Made by a program: the position numbers and the translations under genes. From positions 1-64,000 of the forward strand of contig NZ_JAJTMY010000003.1 of NCBI RefSeq assembly GCF_021300615.1: DNA of 64,000 nucleotides, in the 5' to 3' direction. Numbering within the stretch: the first letter of the stretch is position 1; every line of letters starts with the position of its first letter. The notes under the pieces were generated by a model. That model did no database searches. It worked only from the letters and a program-made list of their open reading frames with translations, and was not told where the DNA came from. The stretch is from Helicobacter anatolicus. Its GTDB lineage: Bacteria; Campylobacterota; Campylobacteria; Campylobacterales; Helicobacteraceae. Shown piece by piece: positions 44,163-53,087 of the stretch.

Positions 44163-45541
44163 CGCGAAAAGTCGTCCTCAAGGCGCACAATATCATCCTC
44201 CCCTAAATAACTTCCCATTTGCACCTCAATAACCACCAAATCCTCTTCCTCCAAATTTGCAAGACGATGTATTTTTTCTTGTGGAATATAAGTAGATTGA
44301 TTGGGTTCTAGGATAAAAACCTTATCTTCTAGTGTCACATTTGCACGCCCACTAACAACAATCCAATGCTCATTACGATGAAAATGTTTTTGCAAAGATA
44401 AACGGGACTTTGGTTTAATTACAATTTGCTTAATTTTATAAGTTTGCGTCTCCAAAAGTATCTGATAATATCCCCAAGGGCGATAGGTAATCTGATGTGT
44501 TCGTATAAGATGTGGAGCAATTTTTTGAACCTGAGGTAAAATATCCTTAATAGCTTGAGTTTGATTTTTTTTAGACACCAATAAAGAATCTGGTGTATCA
44601 ATAATAATCAAATCTTCTATACCAATAGTAGCAACCAATTTATCTGACATAATAAAGTTGTTTTTTGACTCTTTGGAAACAACTTTTATAGGATTAAACC
44701 CCTCTTTCTTCTTTCCAAATTCTTGACTTAAAGAATCAAAACTCCCCACATCATTCCAATCAAAATGAGATTCCAAACAAAACACCTTTTGACTCTTTTC
44801 TAAAACTGCGTAATCAATACTATTGCTAGGGATTTTTTCACTCATATCTTGTGGAATAAAAAATGCATTATTTCGCTTTCTTGCTTTTTGAAATGCAAGT
44901 TTTGTAGAAAGAAAAATCTCTTCTGCATAAGTTTTTAGCTCTTGTAAAAAAACTCCTGCTTCAAAACAAAACATTCCACTATTCCAAAAATACCCCCCGT
45001 CTTCAAAATAACTTTTTGCAAGATTATAATCTGGCTTTTCTTTAAAACACTCTACGACCCCCTGATTACTTTTTATATAACCATAACCTGTATGCGGAGA
45101 AGTCGGAGAAATTCCAAAAGTCACCAAATATCCATGCCTAGCAAATTCCATTGCTTTTTTTACGGTTTTATAATAAAGCTCTTTATTAGAAATCAAATGA
45201 TCACTTGGCAATACAAGTAAAATATCCTTTTCTTTAGCATTAAATGCACTAAAAGCAATGGCTGCAGCTGTATTTTTTGGTAAAGATTCTAAAATATAAT
45301 GATGAATTGTTTGAGAAATTTCACTGCTTTGATTCTCTAACAAAAAATGATATTTTTCATTAGAAATAATTTCAATTTCTGCACTTTCTTCTTTTTCTAA
45401 AACAAGATTCCGCAATAATGTCTCTTGAAACAATGAGCGATTGCCTAAAATCTTACTAAATTGCTTGGGATAATCCTCCCTTGAAAGTGGCCATAATCTC
45501 GTGCCACTACCACCGCATAATATTACAATTTTCAACATCAT
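44156..45541 (-). CDS. manC: Mannose-1-phosphate guanylyltransferase / mannose-6-phosphate isomerase
   Basis: 461 residues. Nucleotidyltransferase domain with LCGGSGTRLWPLSREDYPKQF and a cupin isomerase C-terminus (PWGYYQIL, QKHFHRNEHWIVVSG). It makes GDP-mannose for surface glycans. Two adjacent ATG (45541, 45538) both fit AAGG upstream. Comes 6 nt after clpA, so a sugar gene rides on a protease transcript. H. pylori counterpart HP0043. Confidence 0.94.
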   Translation of the reverse strand: MMLKIVILCGGSGTRLWPLSREDYPKQFSKILGNRSLFQETLLRNLVLEKEESAEIEIISNEKYHFLLENQSSEISQTIHHYILESLPKNTAAAIAFSAFNAKEKDILLVLPSDHLISNKELYYKTVKKAMEFARHGYLVTFGISPTSPHTGYGYIKSNQGVVECFKEKPDYNLAKSYFEDGGYFWNSGMFCFEAGVFLQELKTYAEEIFLSTKLAFQKARKRNNAFFIPQDMSEKIPSNSIDYAVLEKSQKVFCLESHFDWNDVGSFDSLSQEFGKKKEGFNPIKVVSKESKNNFIMSDKLVATIGIEDLIIIDTPDSLLVSKKNQTQAIKDILPQVQKIAPHLIRTHQITYRPWGYYQILLETQTYKIKQIVIKPKSRLSLQKHFHRNEHWIVVSGRANVTLEDKVFILEPNQSTYIPQEKIHRLANLEEEDLVVIEVQMGSYLGEDDIVRLEDDFSRC

Positions 45542-45547
45542 ACAACC

Positions 45548-47749
45548 TTAATTTTCCATTACTATTAACCTATCGGATTTGAGCCTACTATTTTTTACAA
45601 TTTTTAATTGATTTTGAAATAAAGTAATTTTTAGCCTACAAGGTCTATCTTTTATTTCAAATAAAATCATTTCACTAAGCTTTGGCTTGATTTGCGTGTT
45701 AATAATATTTGCTATTTCCCTAGCTCCTAGCATTGGATCTAGCGCATAAGAAGCAATAAAATCCAATGCTTTAGAATCGATTTGTAAACTAATTTCTTTT
45801 TCTTTTAACTTCTTATTTAACAATACAATTTGTTTTTTTGCAATATTTACATAGTCTTTTTTATCTAATGAATTAAAATATATCACTCCATCTAACCTAC
45901 CTCTAAATTCTGGTGAAAACAAATCCTTAATTGCACTTGAGTGCTTATCTTGCATGCTTGCATTAAATCCTAATTTTTGTATTTCTTTTGTGCCAGCATT
46001 AGAAGTCATAATCAAAATTACATTTCTAAAATCTGCCTTATTTCCCAAATTATCACGCAAACTTGCATCATCCATCACTTGCAACAAAAGATTGTAAATA
46101 TCTGAATGTGCTTTTTCAATTTCATCAAGCAATAGTACGCAATGCGGGTTTTTACGAATCATATCCACAAGCATTCCCCCTTGCTCAAACCCTACATACC
46201 CATTTGGAGAGCCAATAAGCTTTGCAACACTATGTGCTTCCATGTATTCACTCATATCAATTCTATAAAACTTAATCCCTAATGCTTGACTTAGATTTTG
46301 TGCTAAAGAAGTTTTTCCTACCCCGCTAGGTCCCACAAATAAAAAACTACCAATTGGCTTATCTAATTCTCCAAGCCCTGCTTTGTTAATTTTAATAGCA
46401 GAAACAATTTTAGCAATCGCTTCATTTTGAGAAAATACTTCTTTTTGCAAAGTTTTCTCCAATCTTTGCAACAGCTGCTTTTCATCTGATCTTAGCACCT
46501 CTCTAGGAATATTGACAAATTTTGCCAAAGTATCTTCAATCTGTTTTTTTTCAATATTCCTATGTTTTTTATACTCTAAATTTACCCCCGATTCATCTAA
46601 AAGATCAATTGCCTTATCGGGTAAAAATCGCTCATTTATATAAGCATGTGAAAGATCTACACAAGCCCTAATTGCCTCATCACTATATTTTACCTGATGA
46701 TAATCCTCATAAAGAGGAGCTACTCTTTGTAAAATTTTATAACAATCTTCAATGCTAGGCTCAAGTACTTCAACACTCATAAACCTACGAGACAAAGCCC
46801 TATCTTTCAAAAAATAATTTTTATATTCTTGAAAGGTTGTTGCACCAATGCATCGTAATTTTCCACTAGACAAAAGAGGCTTTAAAATATTTGCAGCATC
46901 CATATTTCCATTATTTCCTGTAGCACCAGCACCTACAATCATATGAATCTCATCAATAAACAAAATTATATTTTCTTGCTCTTGTATAGATTCCACAACA
47001 CTTTTCAAACGCTTTTCAAAATCTCCACGATACTTGCTTCCAGCAACCATACCCGCCAAATCAAGACTATAAATTTCAAAATTATTTAATGCCTTAACAC
47101 AAGTTTTTTGCACAATACTTAGTGCAATCCCCTCGGCAATTGCAGTTTTGCCTACACCAGGCTCACCAATTAAAATGGCATTATTTTTCTTTCTTTTGCA
47201 AAGAATCTCACTAACACGCTCAATTTCTTTTTCCCTTCCAATAATAGGGTCAATTTTTCCTTTTTTAGCAAGAAGATTAAGATTTTGTGCGTATTTTTTT
47301 AAAGGATCTTCTTGAGAATCTTCTGCTACCTGAGAAGCTGCTTCCAAAATCAAGCCACGATCTACCTCATAGCTTTTTAATAATAATGTACTATAGCTTT
47401 GCTCCTCCTCAAGCATAAAAATCAAAAAATCCTGAACATCAAGCTGTTTTTGCTGATTTATCTTAGCATGATTAATCATATTAAAAAACACTCTTTGCAA
47501 AGCAGGAGTTTGTTCCGGAATACTATTTACCTCAGAAATAGGAACATGTTTTACAAGATACTGCCCGACATGTCTTTGCAAATCTTCTTGATTGATTCCA
47601 CAATTTTTTAAAATCTGCATGCCATATTTGTTATGTATCAATGCAAAAAACACATGCTCAATTGTTAAAACATTATGCTGCATGCGCTTACTAATTTTTA
47701 CAGATTCATCAATAATTCTCGCCATTGTTGGACCCAAAAAACTTTTCAT
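45548..47749 (-). CDS. clpA: Clp protease ATPase subunit ClpA
   Basis: 733 residues. N domain (1-145), AAA-1 with GEPGVGKTAIAEG and VAGSKYRGDFEKRL, AAA-2 with GPSGVGKTSLAQN and LLDEIEKAHSDIYN. It unfolds substrates, among them N-degron proteins brought by ClpS, into ClpP. The tripeptide loop that grips ClpP is not obvious to me. RBS GAGGTGG. 9 nt after clpS. Confidence 0.95.
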   Translation of the reverse strand: MKSFLGPTMARIIDESVKISKRMQHNVLTIEHVFFALIHNKYGMQILKNCGINQEDLQRHVGQYLVKHVPISEVNSIPEQTPALQRVFFNMINHAKINQQKQLDVQDFLIFMLEEEQSYSTLLLKSYEVDRGLILEAASQVAEDSQEDPLKKYAQNLNLLAKKGKIDPIIGREKEIERVSEILCKRKKNNAILIGEPGVGKTAIAEGIALSIVQKTCVKALNNFEIYSLDLAGMVAGSKYRGDFEKRLKSVVESIQEQENIILFIDEIHMIVGAGATGNNGNMDAANILKPLLSSGKLRCIGATTFQEYKNYFLKDRALSRRFMSVEVLEPSIEDCYKILQRVAPLYEDYHQVKYSDEAIRACVDLSHAYINERFLPDKAIDLLDESGVNLEYKKHRNIEKKQIEDTLAKFVNIPREVLRSDEKQLLQRLEKTLQKEVFSQNEAIAKIVSAIKINKAGLGELDKPIGSFLFVGPSGVGKTSLAQNLSQALGIKFYRIDMSEYMEAHSVAKLIGSPNGYVGFEQGGMLVDMIRKNPHCVLLLDEIEKAHSDIYNLLLQVMDDASLRDNLGNKADFRNVILIMTSNAGTKEIQKLGFNASMQDKHSSAIKDLFSPEFRGRLDGVIYFNSLDKKDYVNIAKKQIVLLNKKLKEKEISLQIDSKALDFIASYALDPMLGAREIANIINTQIKPKLSEMILFEIKDRPCRLKITLFQNQLKIVKNSRLKSDRLIVMEN

Positions 47750-47758
47750 ATATCCACC

Positions 47759-48055
47759 TCAAAGCATTTTAAGCTCAAATCTCAAAGGGTAACCGCAAGC
47801 CTCTGCTTTATTTTTTGCAAGATTTATTTTCAACTCCGCAATATCATAAGGATATGTCCCACAAACCCCGCTGCCATCATTATGCACGCTTAACATAATC
47901 TCTGTAGCCTTATTATAATTTTTTTCAAAAATCTCTACAAGTAACTCCACTACAAAATCCATTGGTGTATAGTCATTATCAAACATAAGCACAGAAGCCA
48001 TAATTGGTTCTTGCAATAAAACTGATACTTTTTCTTCAAAAGAGCTTTGTGACAT
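47759..48055 (-). CDS. clpS: ClpS adaptor
   Basis: 98 residues from the ATG at 48055, whose first base overlaps the previous stop (TGATG); AGGA lies 8 nt upstream. MFDNDYTPMDFVVELLVEIF is the ClpS N-end binding motif. It delivers proteins with large hydrophobic N-terminal residues to ClpA. Arrangement clpS-clpA as in H. pylori (HP0032-HP0033). Confidence 0.94.
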   Translation of the reverse strand: MSQSSFEEKVSVLLQEPIMASVLMFDNDYTPMDFVVELLVEIFEKNYNKATEIMLSVHNDGSGVCGTYPYDIAELKINLAKNKAEACGYPLRFELKML

Positions 48056-48447
48056 CAACAAATTCCTGCGCGTATTTCTACAATTTTATTAAGTTGATAC
48101 TTAATATTTGGATTCAAATCAATAAGAAGTTTTTGTGTTTTTAAAATAATTTGTGCATTGGTATGCTTATGTAAACAAACAATTTTTAACAAATCCTTAC
48201 TTTGCTTAATACTGGGCTTTAAAGTATGATAATTTTTAAAAAAATAATCAATATAGTAATATAAATCTTCTCGTGCGCATTGCGAAGATTTAAGCTTTTT
48301 AAAAATTAAATTACAATTCAACTCCCCCGATTCTAGCATTTCATTATCTTTTTGAGTTTTTTTATAATATAAGCGCGCACTAACCACTAAAAGAATAACA
48401 CCAATCACGCAATACGCAACAAAAACCGCTTGTGTTTCCATATCCAT
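48055..48447 (-). CDS. Single-pass membrane protein of unknown function ahead of clpS
   Basis: 130 residues: one helix at about 6-24 (VFVAYCVIGVILLVVSARL), then a basic cytosolic helical part with several Cys and Leu-rich heptads. No family recognised. H. pylori has an uncharacterised gene at the same place before clpS (HP0031). ATG at 48447; a second Met two codons on is equally possible. Coupled to clpS. Confidence 0.65.
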   Translation of the reverse strand: MDMETQAVFVAYCVIGVILLVVSARLYYKKTQKDNEMLESGELNCNLIFKKLKSSQCAREDLYYYIDYFFKNYHTLKPSIKQSKDLLKIVCLHKHTNAQIILKTQKLLIDLNPNIKYQLNKIVEIRAGIC

Positions 48448-48462
48448 CGCTTTATTTTAAGG

Positions 48463-48486
48463 TTTTTGGTAAGATTATACCAAAAA
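48463..48486. promoter_or_regulatory. Inverted repeat centred on a divergent promoter (clp operon / lysA)
   Basis: Arms TTTTTGGTA (48463-48471) and TACCAAAAA (48478-48486) flank 6 nt. The minus-strand TATAAT (48474-48479) of the clp operon overlaps the centre and right arm. This could be an operator of a dimeric repressor acting on both sides, or a hairpin. Confidence 0.5.
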
Positions 48487-48511
48487 GTTTATTGAACTAA
48501 GGATAGAAGTA

Positions 48512-49735
48512 ATGATTAATTTTTGCGAAATTGCACAGCAATATGAAACCCCTTTTTATCTTTACAATCTCGATAAGATTCAAGAAAAATTTCTGGCATA
48601 TAAACAAGCATTTGCTGGACGAAAAAATCTTATTTGTTTTGCCTTAAAAGCAAATTCAAATCTTAGTGTAGTTGCAAAAATTGCAGAACTTGAAGGGGGT
48701 GCAGACTGCGTTTCTATCGGTGAAATTAAGCGCGCAATTTTAGCAGGTATCAAACCTTATAGAATCATTTTTAGCGGTGTAGGAAAAAAGGATAGCGAAA
48801 TCAAAGAAGCATTAAAAATTGGCATTTTATTTATCAATGTAGAATCTTTTGCTGAACTCAAAAGGATTGAAGCAATTGCACAAGAAATGCAAATAGAAGC
48901 TAGAATCTCTATCCGTGTCAATCCAAATATTGACCCAAAAACCCATCCTTATATTTCCACAGGACTAAGTGAAAACAAATTTGGCGTAGATATCCAAGAA
49001 GCAAAGCAAATGTATCTTTATGCACACAAATCTCTTACTCTTAAGCCTATTGGTGTACATTTTCACATTGGATCGCAACTCACAGAACTAGATCCCATCA
49101 TTCAATCCACACAAAAAATTGCAGATTTTGCACGCTCCCTTATAGCTATTGGGATTGATCTAAAATTTTTTGATGTTGGAGGTGGAATTGGCATTCGATA
49201 TGAAAATGAAAAAACTATCGATTTATACGCATATGCCCAAGGCATTCTATCCAAACTAAACGGCCTTGATGTAACAATTATTTGCGAGCCTGGCAGATCC
49301 ATTGTTGGAGAAGCAGGTTATTTAGTAACACGAGTGCTTTATGAAAAACACACACAAAATAAACGCTTTGTAATCATTGATGGTGCAATGAATGATTTAT
49401 TGCGCCCTAGTTTATACAACGCACATCATGGTATAAAAATTTTTCACAAAAAAGAACAAGAAAAAAGCCTGGCTGATGTCGTAGGGCCAGTGTGTGAGAG
49501 TGGAGATTTTTTAGCAAAAAATGCAATGCTACCTCCCATGGAAAGTGGAGACTTAATTGTATTTGAAAATGCAGGGGCATATGGCTTTAGCATGAGTAGC
49601 AACTATAATACAAGAAGTAAATGTGCAGAAATAGGCATTGAAAAGGGTGAAGTATTTATGTTACGCAAACCAGAAAGTTTTGATTTTATTGTGCGAGATG
49701 AACTAGAGATTTTAAACCAAAGAAAAAATAGGTAA
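48512..49735 (+). CDS. lysA: Diaminopimelate decarboxylase
   Basis: 407 residues. PLP-binding Lys in CFALKANSNL, HFHIGSQ, and the active-site CESGDFLAK near the C-terminus. It makes lysine from meso-diaminopimelate. RBS AAGGATAG. First of three plus-strand genes. In C. jejuni and H. pylori lysA is next to a chorismate mutase-containing gene too (Cj0314/Cj0316; HP0290/HP0291). Confidence 0.95.
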   Translation: MINFCEIAQQYETPFYLYNLDKIQEKFLAYKQAFAGRKNLICFALKANSNLSVVAKIAELEGGADCVSIGEIKRAILAGIKPYRIIFSGVGKKDSEIKEALKIGILFINVESFAELKRIEAIAQEMQIEARISIRVNPNIDPKTHPYISTGLSENKFGVDIQEAKQMYLYAHKSLTLKPIGVHFHIGSQLTELDPIIQSTQKIADFARSLIAIGIDLKFFDVGGGIGIRYENEKTIDLYAYAQGILSKLNGLDVTIICEPGRSIVGEAGYLVTRVLYEKHTQNKRFVIIDGAMNDLLRPSLYNAHHGIKIFHKKEQEKSLADVVGPVCESGDFLAKNAMLPPMESGDLIVFENAGAYGFSMSSNYNTRSKCAEIGIEKGEVFMLRKPESFDFIVRDELEILNQRKNR

Positions 49736-49738
49736 AAC

Positions 49739-50791
49739 ATGGAAGAAAATATAGAAAATTGGCGTAAAAAAATTAATAATATCGATACAAAAATTCTCCA
49801 TCTTCTAGAAAATCGCATGAAGTTTGTAGAAAAAATTGGTAAGGAAAAAATTAAAAAAAATATTAATATTTACAACCCTCAAAGAGAAAAAGAAATTTTA
49901 CAAAATCTTCACAAAGTACCTAAAAATTTTCTTACAAACCAGGCCATTGATATTATTTTTCAAGAAATTTTTGCTATTTCAAGAAATCTAGAAGCTCCAG
50001 AAAAAATTGTTTTTTTAGGATCCATAGGAGATCATACCCATCAAATAGCAAGAAAAAAATTTGGTGCAATTAGTGAATATATCGCCACCAACAACCCCTC
50101 CACACTTACCTCTCTATTAAAAAACAAACAAGCAAAATATGCCATCTTCCCCTTAAAACATACTTCAAGCGGAATACAAAAAGAAATCTTATCACTACTT
50201 TTAAAAGAAGAAATAAAAATTATTGCAACCTTAAGCCTCTCTCCCTCTTTTGTTTTTGCCAGTAAAAATCCTGCTATACAAATCAAAAAAATCTATATCA
50301 AAAATAGTGATTTAATACATTGTCAAACCTTCTTAGAATCTAAAAAAATTAAAAATTTTACACTTTCTATCCTAGATTCTTACACAGATTTTATAGAATA
50401 TCAAGAAGAAAAAGATGCGGGGATCTTTTGTTCTGAATTTTTCGCTACACTTTATCATCTGCCAATTTTATTTAAAAATATTGGGCACACAAATACAATG
50501 CATTTTTTTATGATTGGTGATTATATCACTTCGCCCAGCAAAAAAGATAAAACTTCGGCATGTTTAATACCAAAAACTCACAACAAGATAAAAGATTTAG
50601 TAGATTTATTGCAGGATTTAGAAAATCAAAACAAGAATCTACTAAAGATAGATTCTTGTTTTGTGGATACAGATGATCTTTGCGGATTTTATCTTGAATT
50701 TGAAGGTCATAGAGATGAAGAAAATTTACAAAAACTTTTTAAAAAAAAAGGCGAAATACTCAAATGGTTAGGAAGCTATCCATACAACTAA
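49739..50791 (+). CDS. Chorismate mutase fused to a degenerate prephenate-dehydratase-like domain
   Basis: 350 residues. Residues 1-85 are an AroQ chorismate mutase with Arg9, Arg26, Lys37 and Arg49 in the expected places. Residues about 88-262 follow PheA prephenate dehydratase, but its motifs are changed: ENSxEG reads KHTSSG (140-145) and the essential TRF motif reads NTMHFF (252-257). The ACT regulatory motif ESRP reads DSCF (305-308). So chorismate mutase should work; dehydratase activity is doubtful. 3 nt after lysA. The frame is intact, not a broken pseudogene. Confidence 0.85.
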   Translation: MEENIENWRKKINNIDTKILHLLENRMKFVEKIGKEKIKKNINIYNPQREKEILQNLHKVPKNFLTNQAIDIIFQEIFAISRNLEAPEKIVFLGSIGDHTHQIARKKFGAISEYIATNNPSTLTSLLKNKQAKYAIFPLKHTSSGIQKEILSLLLKEEIKIIATLSLSPSFVFASKNPAIQIKKIYIKNSDLIHCQTFLESKKIKNFTLSILDSYTDFIEYQEEKDAGIFCSEFFATLYHLPILFKNIGHTNTMHFFMIGDYITSPSKKDKTSACLIPKTHNKIKDLVDLLQDLENQNKNLLKIDSCFVDTDDLCGFYLEFEGHRDEENLQKLFKKKGEILKWLGSYPYN

Positions 50792-50807
50792 TTTATAAGG
50801 AGATTTT

Positions 50808-51698
50808 ATGCTAACTTTTAAGGAAATCACGCTTGAAGACCAAGCTATCATACAGAATTTTTTACAACAAGAAGATTTTCTAATTTCTGATATTAGCTTT
50901 ATTAATCTCTATCTTTGGAGAAAAGCAAGAAAAATTGCCTATGCAATTGTTTCCAACTGCTTAGTAATACAAACTACATATCCAAAACATACACCATTTT
51001 ATTTTTTTCCAATTGGAAATGGAGACAAAAAAGCTGCCATTCTTACGCTAAAAGAATATGCAAATAACACAAAAACTCCCTTAGAATTTCATTCTCTACA
51101 ACAATATGCATTGGATTTTTTTGAAACACATTTTCAAGGGTCTTTTGAAGCAAAACTCAATCGTGATCGCAGTGACTATATTTATAATATACCCGAACTT
51201 ATTGCCTTAAATGGTAGAAAATATCATAAGAAAAAAAACCATCTTAATAAGTTTTTGCAAAGTTATCCAGATTTTATTTATGAAGAAATCACAAAGAAGA
51301 ATACAGAAGAACTTCTAAATACTTGGAAGATTTGGTTTGACACACAAAAAAACCCATCACAAGGTCTTATTCATGAAAATGAGGGAATTATTGATGTATT
51401 ACAAAATTGGGAAGCTTTAAAACTTAAGGGTGGAATTATAAAAATTAATCAAAACATTATTGCTTTTAGTTTTGGTGAAGAAATCAACAATAAAATGGCG
51501 CTTATCCATATTGAAAAAGCAAATGCACAATATGCAGGTGCTTATCAAATCATCAATCAACAATTCTTAAAAAATGCATTTAGCCACTTAGAATATGCAA
51601 ACAGAGAAGAAGATCTAGGTATCGAGGGGTTAAGAAAAGCAAAAATGAGCTACCATCCAATGTTTTTAGTAGAAAAATATGAGGTTATTTTCACTTAA
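50808..51698 (+). CDS. DUF2156 (MprF-C/GNAT-like) protein
   Basis: 296 residues of the DUF2156 family, related to the C-terminal domain of lysyl-phosphatidylglycerol synthase, two GNAT-type halves. GIEGLRKAKMSYHP near the end is typical. No membrane segment, so it is not an MprF flippase. Possible role: aminoacyl transfer to lipid or another acceptor; unproved. Next to lysA, which would supply lysine, an appealing but unsupported link. RBS AAGGAG. Confidence 0.8.
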   Translation: MLTFKEITLEDQAIIQNFLQQEDFLISDISFINLYLWRKARKIAYAIVSNCLVIQTTYPKHTPFYFFPIGNGDKKAAILTLKEYANNTKTPLEFHSLQQYALDFFETHFQGSFEAKLNRDRSDYIYNIPELIALNGRKYHKKKNHLNKFLQSYPDFIYEEITKKNTEELLNTWKIWFDTQKNPSQGLIHENEGIIDVLQNWEALKLKGGIIKINQNIIAFSFGEEINNKMALIHIEKANAQYAGAYQIINQQFLKNAFSHLEYANREEDLGIEGLRKAKMSYHPMFLVEKYEVIFT

Positions 51699-51711
51699 AT
51701 TTTTAAAAATC

Positions 51712-51757
51712 ACACTCCAAAACAAGCCTCTTAAAGCTTTAGAGTGTTTTTTTTTTA
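51712..51757 (+). terminator. Terminator of the lysA operon
   Basis: ACACTC (51712-51717) pairs with GAGTGT (51742-51747), extended inward by AAA/TTT, and runs into T11. It is a strong plus-strand intrinsic terminator; the convergent NSS gene ends 5 nt further. Confidence 0.85.
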
Positions 51758-51761
51758 ATCT

Positions 51762-53087
51762 TTAAAAAAGCTTACGCAATAAAATTACAATCACTGTAAC
51801 AGGTGCTAAAAATCGCAATGAAAACAACCAAAGATCAAAGCTAACGCCTTTAAGAAAATGCTCTGTAAAGCTTCTTAACTTCTCTTTATTTATCCCCCAT
51901 CCTACAAACACACAAGAAGCAAGTCCACCAAGTGCAAGAATAATATTAGCGCTAAGCCAATCTGCCCAATCAAAGAGATTTTTTCCATAAATACTTAAGA
52001 ATTTTGTATATTCTGGATTAAGAGAAAAAATCAACACAACTCCCACAATAAAAATCAAAAATGATAAAATCCAAGCTGCTTTAAATCTATTAAGACTTGT
52101 TTTATCTTCTAACCATTTTACTGCAGGTTCTAGCAATGAAACTGTGCTTGAAATTCCTGCAAAAGCAAGACCAATCATAAAGAGCACACAAATAATATTA
52201 CCAGCCAATCCCATTTTTGCAAAAACCAAAGGTAGTGTCACAAAAATCAATCCTGGTCCTGCGCTAGGTTCAGCATTATATTCAAATACAAAGGTAAAGA
52301 TCATTACTCCTGCAATAAGAGAGATTAATATTCCAGGGATCACTACCCACATTGCACTTGTAAAGAGATTTTGATTTTTTTCTGTAGAAGCTGCATAAGT
52401 AATCAATGTTCCTGCACCAATTGAGAGTGAAAAAAACACTTGTCCCAATGCATCAACAAGAACCTTAGAATCAATCTTTGTAAAATCTACATGGAACATA
52501 AACTCCCATCCTTTTCCAAAAGAATCTAAAGTCATTGCATAAACCAAAAGACCAATAAAAATAATAAACAATAATGGCATTAAAACAAAATTAAGACTTT
52601 CAATTCCACTTTTTACTCCACGAGATACAAAATACCCTGTAGAAGCTACAACTGCAAAAAATGCCAAAATCTGTAATTGTATATTTTGTGAAACATTACC
52701 AAATAATGTTTTAGATTCTTCTAGTGTTTGTGGTAGATCAAAACTCACATAAAAAAGATAATATAAAACCCAACCTAAAACCACACAATAAAATGTCAAA
52801 ATTAATGGGCCAGCAACAAGAAATAATCCAGCATATTGCCAAAGTTTTTTCTTGCTTGCATCAAGGTTTTTATATGCATCTTGTACATTTGTTTTTGCCT
52901 GATTTCCCATCACCATTTCAGCAATCAACATAGAAACACCAATTACAAAAGTGATCGCAACAAAAAGTAAAACAAAAGCACCTCCACCACTTGTCCCGGC
53001 CATATAAGGAAAACGCCAAATATGCCCTAAACCAATAGAGCTTCCTAGAGTGGCCAATATAAATCCAAGTTTGGAAAAATTGTTCAT
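51762..53087 (-). CDS. NSS-family sodium-dependent transporter, downstream copy
   Basis: 441 residues of the neurotransmitter:sodium symporter family (LeuT fold, 11-12 helices). TM1 has GSSIGLGHIWRFPYMAG; TM6 reads SLSIGAGTLITYAA, with Ala225 at the place of LeuT Phe259. Likely amino-acid import with sodium. Overlaps the preceding gene by ATGA. Nearly identical to that copy except for short patches (residues 80-93, 122-137, 221-229, the SANII stretch, and the C-terminus). H. pylori has a comparable tandem, HP0497/HP0498. Confidence 0.9.
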   Translation of the reverse strand: MNNFSKLGFILATLGSSIGLGHIWRFPYMAGTSGGGAFVLLFVAITFVIGVSMLIAEMVMGNQAKTNVQDAYKNLDASKKKLWQYAGLFLVAGPLILTFYCVVLGWVLYYLFYVSFDLPQTLEESKTLFGNVSQNIQLQILAFFAVVASTGYFVSRGVKSGIESLNFVLMPLLFIIFIGLLVYAMTLDSFGKGWEFMFHVDFTKIDSKVLVDALGQVFFSLSIGAGTLITYAASTEKNQNLFTSAMWVVIPGILISLIAGVMIFTFVFEYNAEPSAGPGLIFVTLPLVFAKMGLAGNIICVLFMIGLAFAGISSTVSLLEPAVKWLEDKTSLNRFKAAWILSFLIFIVGVVLIFSLNPEYTKFLSIYGKNLFDWADWLSANIILALGGLASCVFVGWGINKEKLRSFTEHFLKGVSFDLWLFSLRFLAPVTVIVILLRKLF

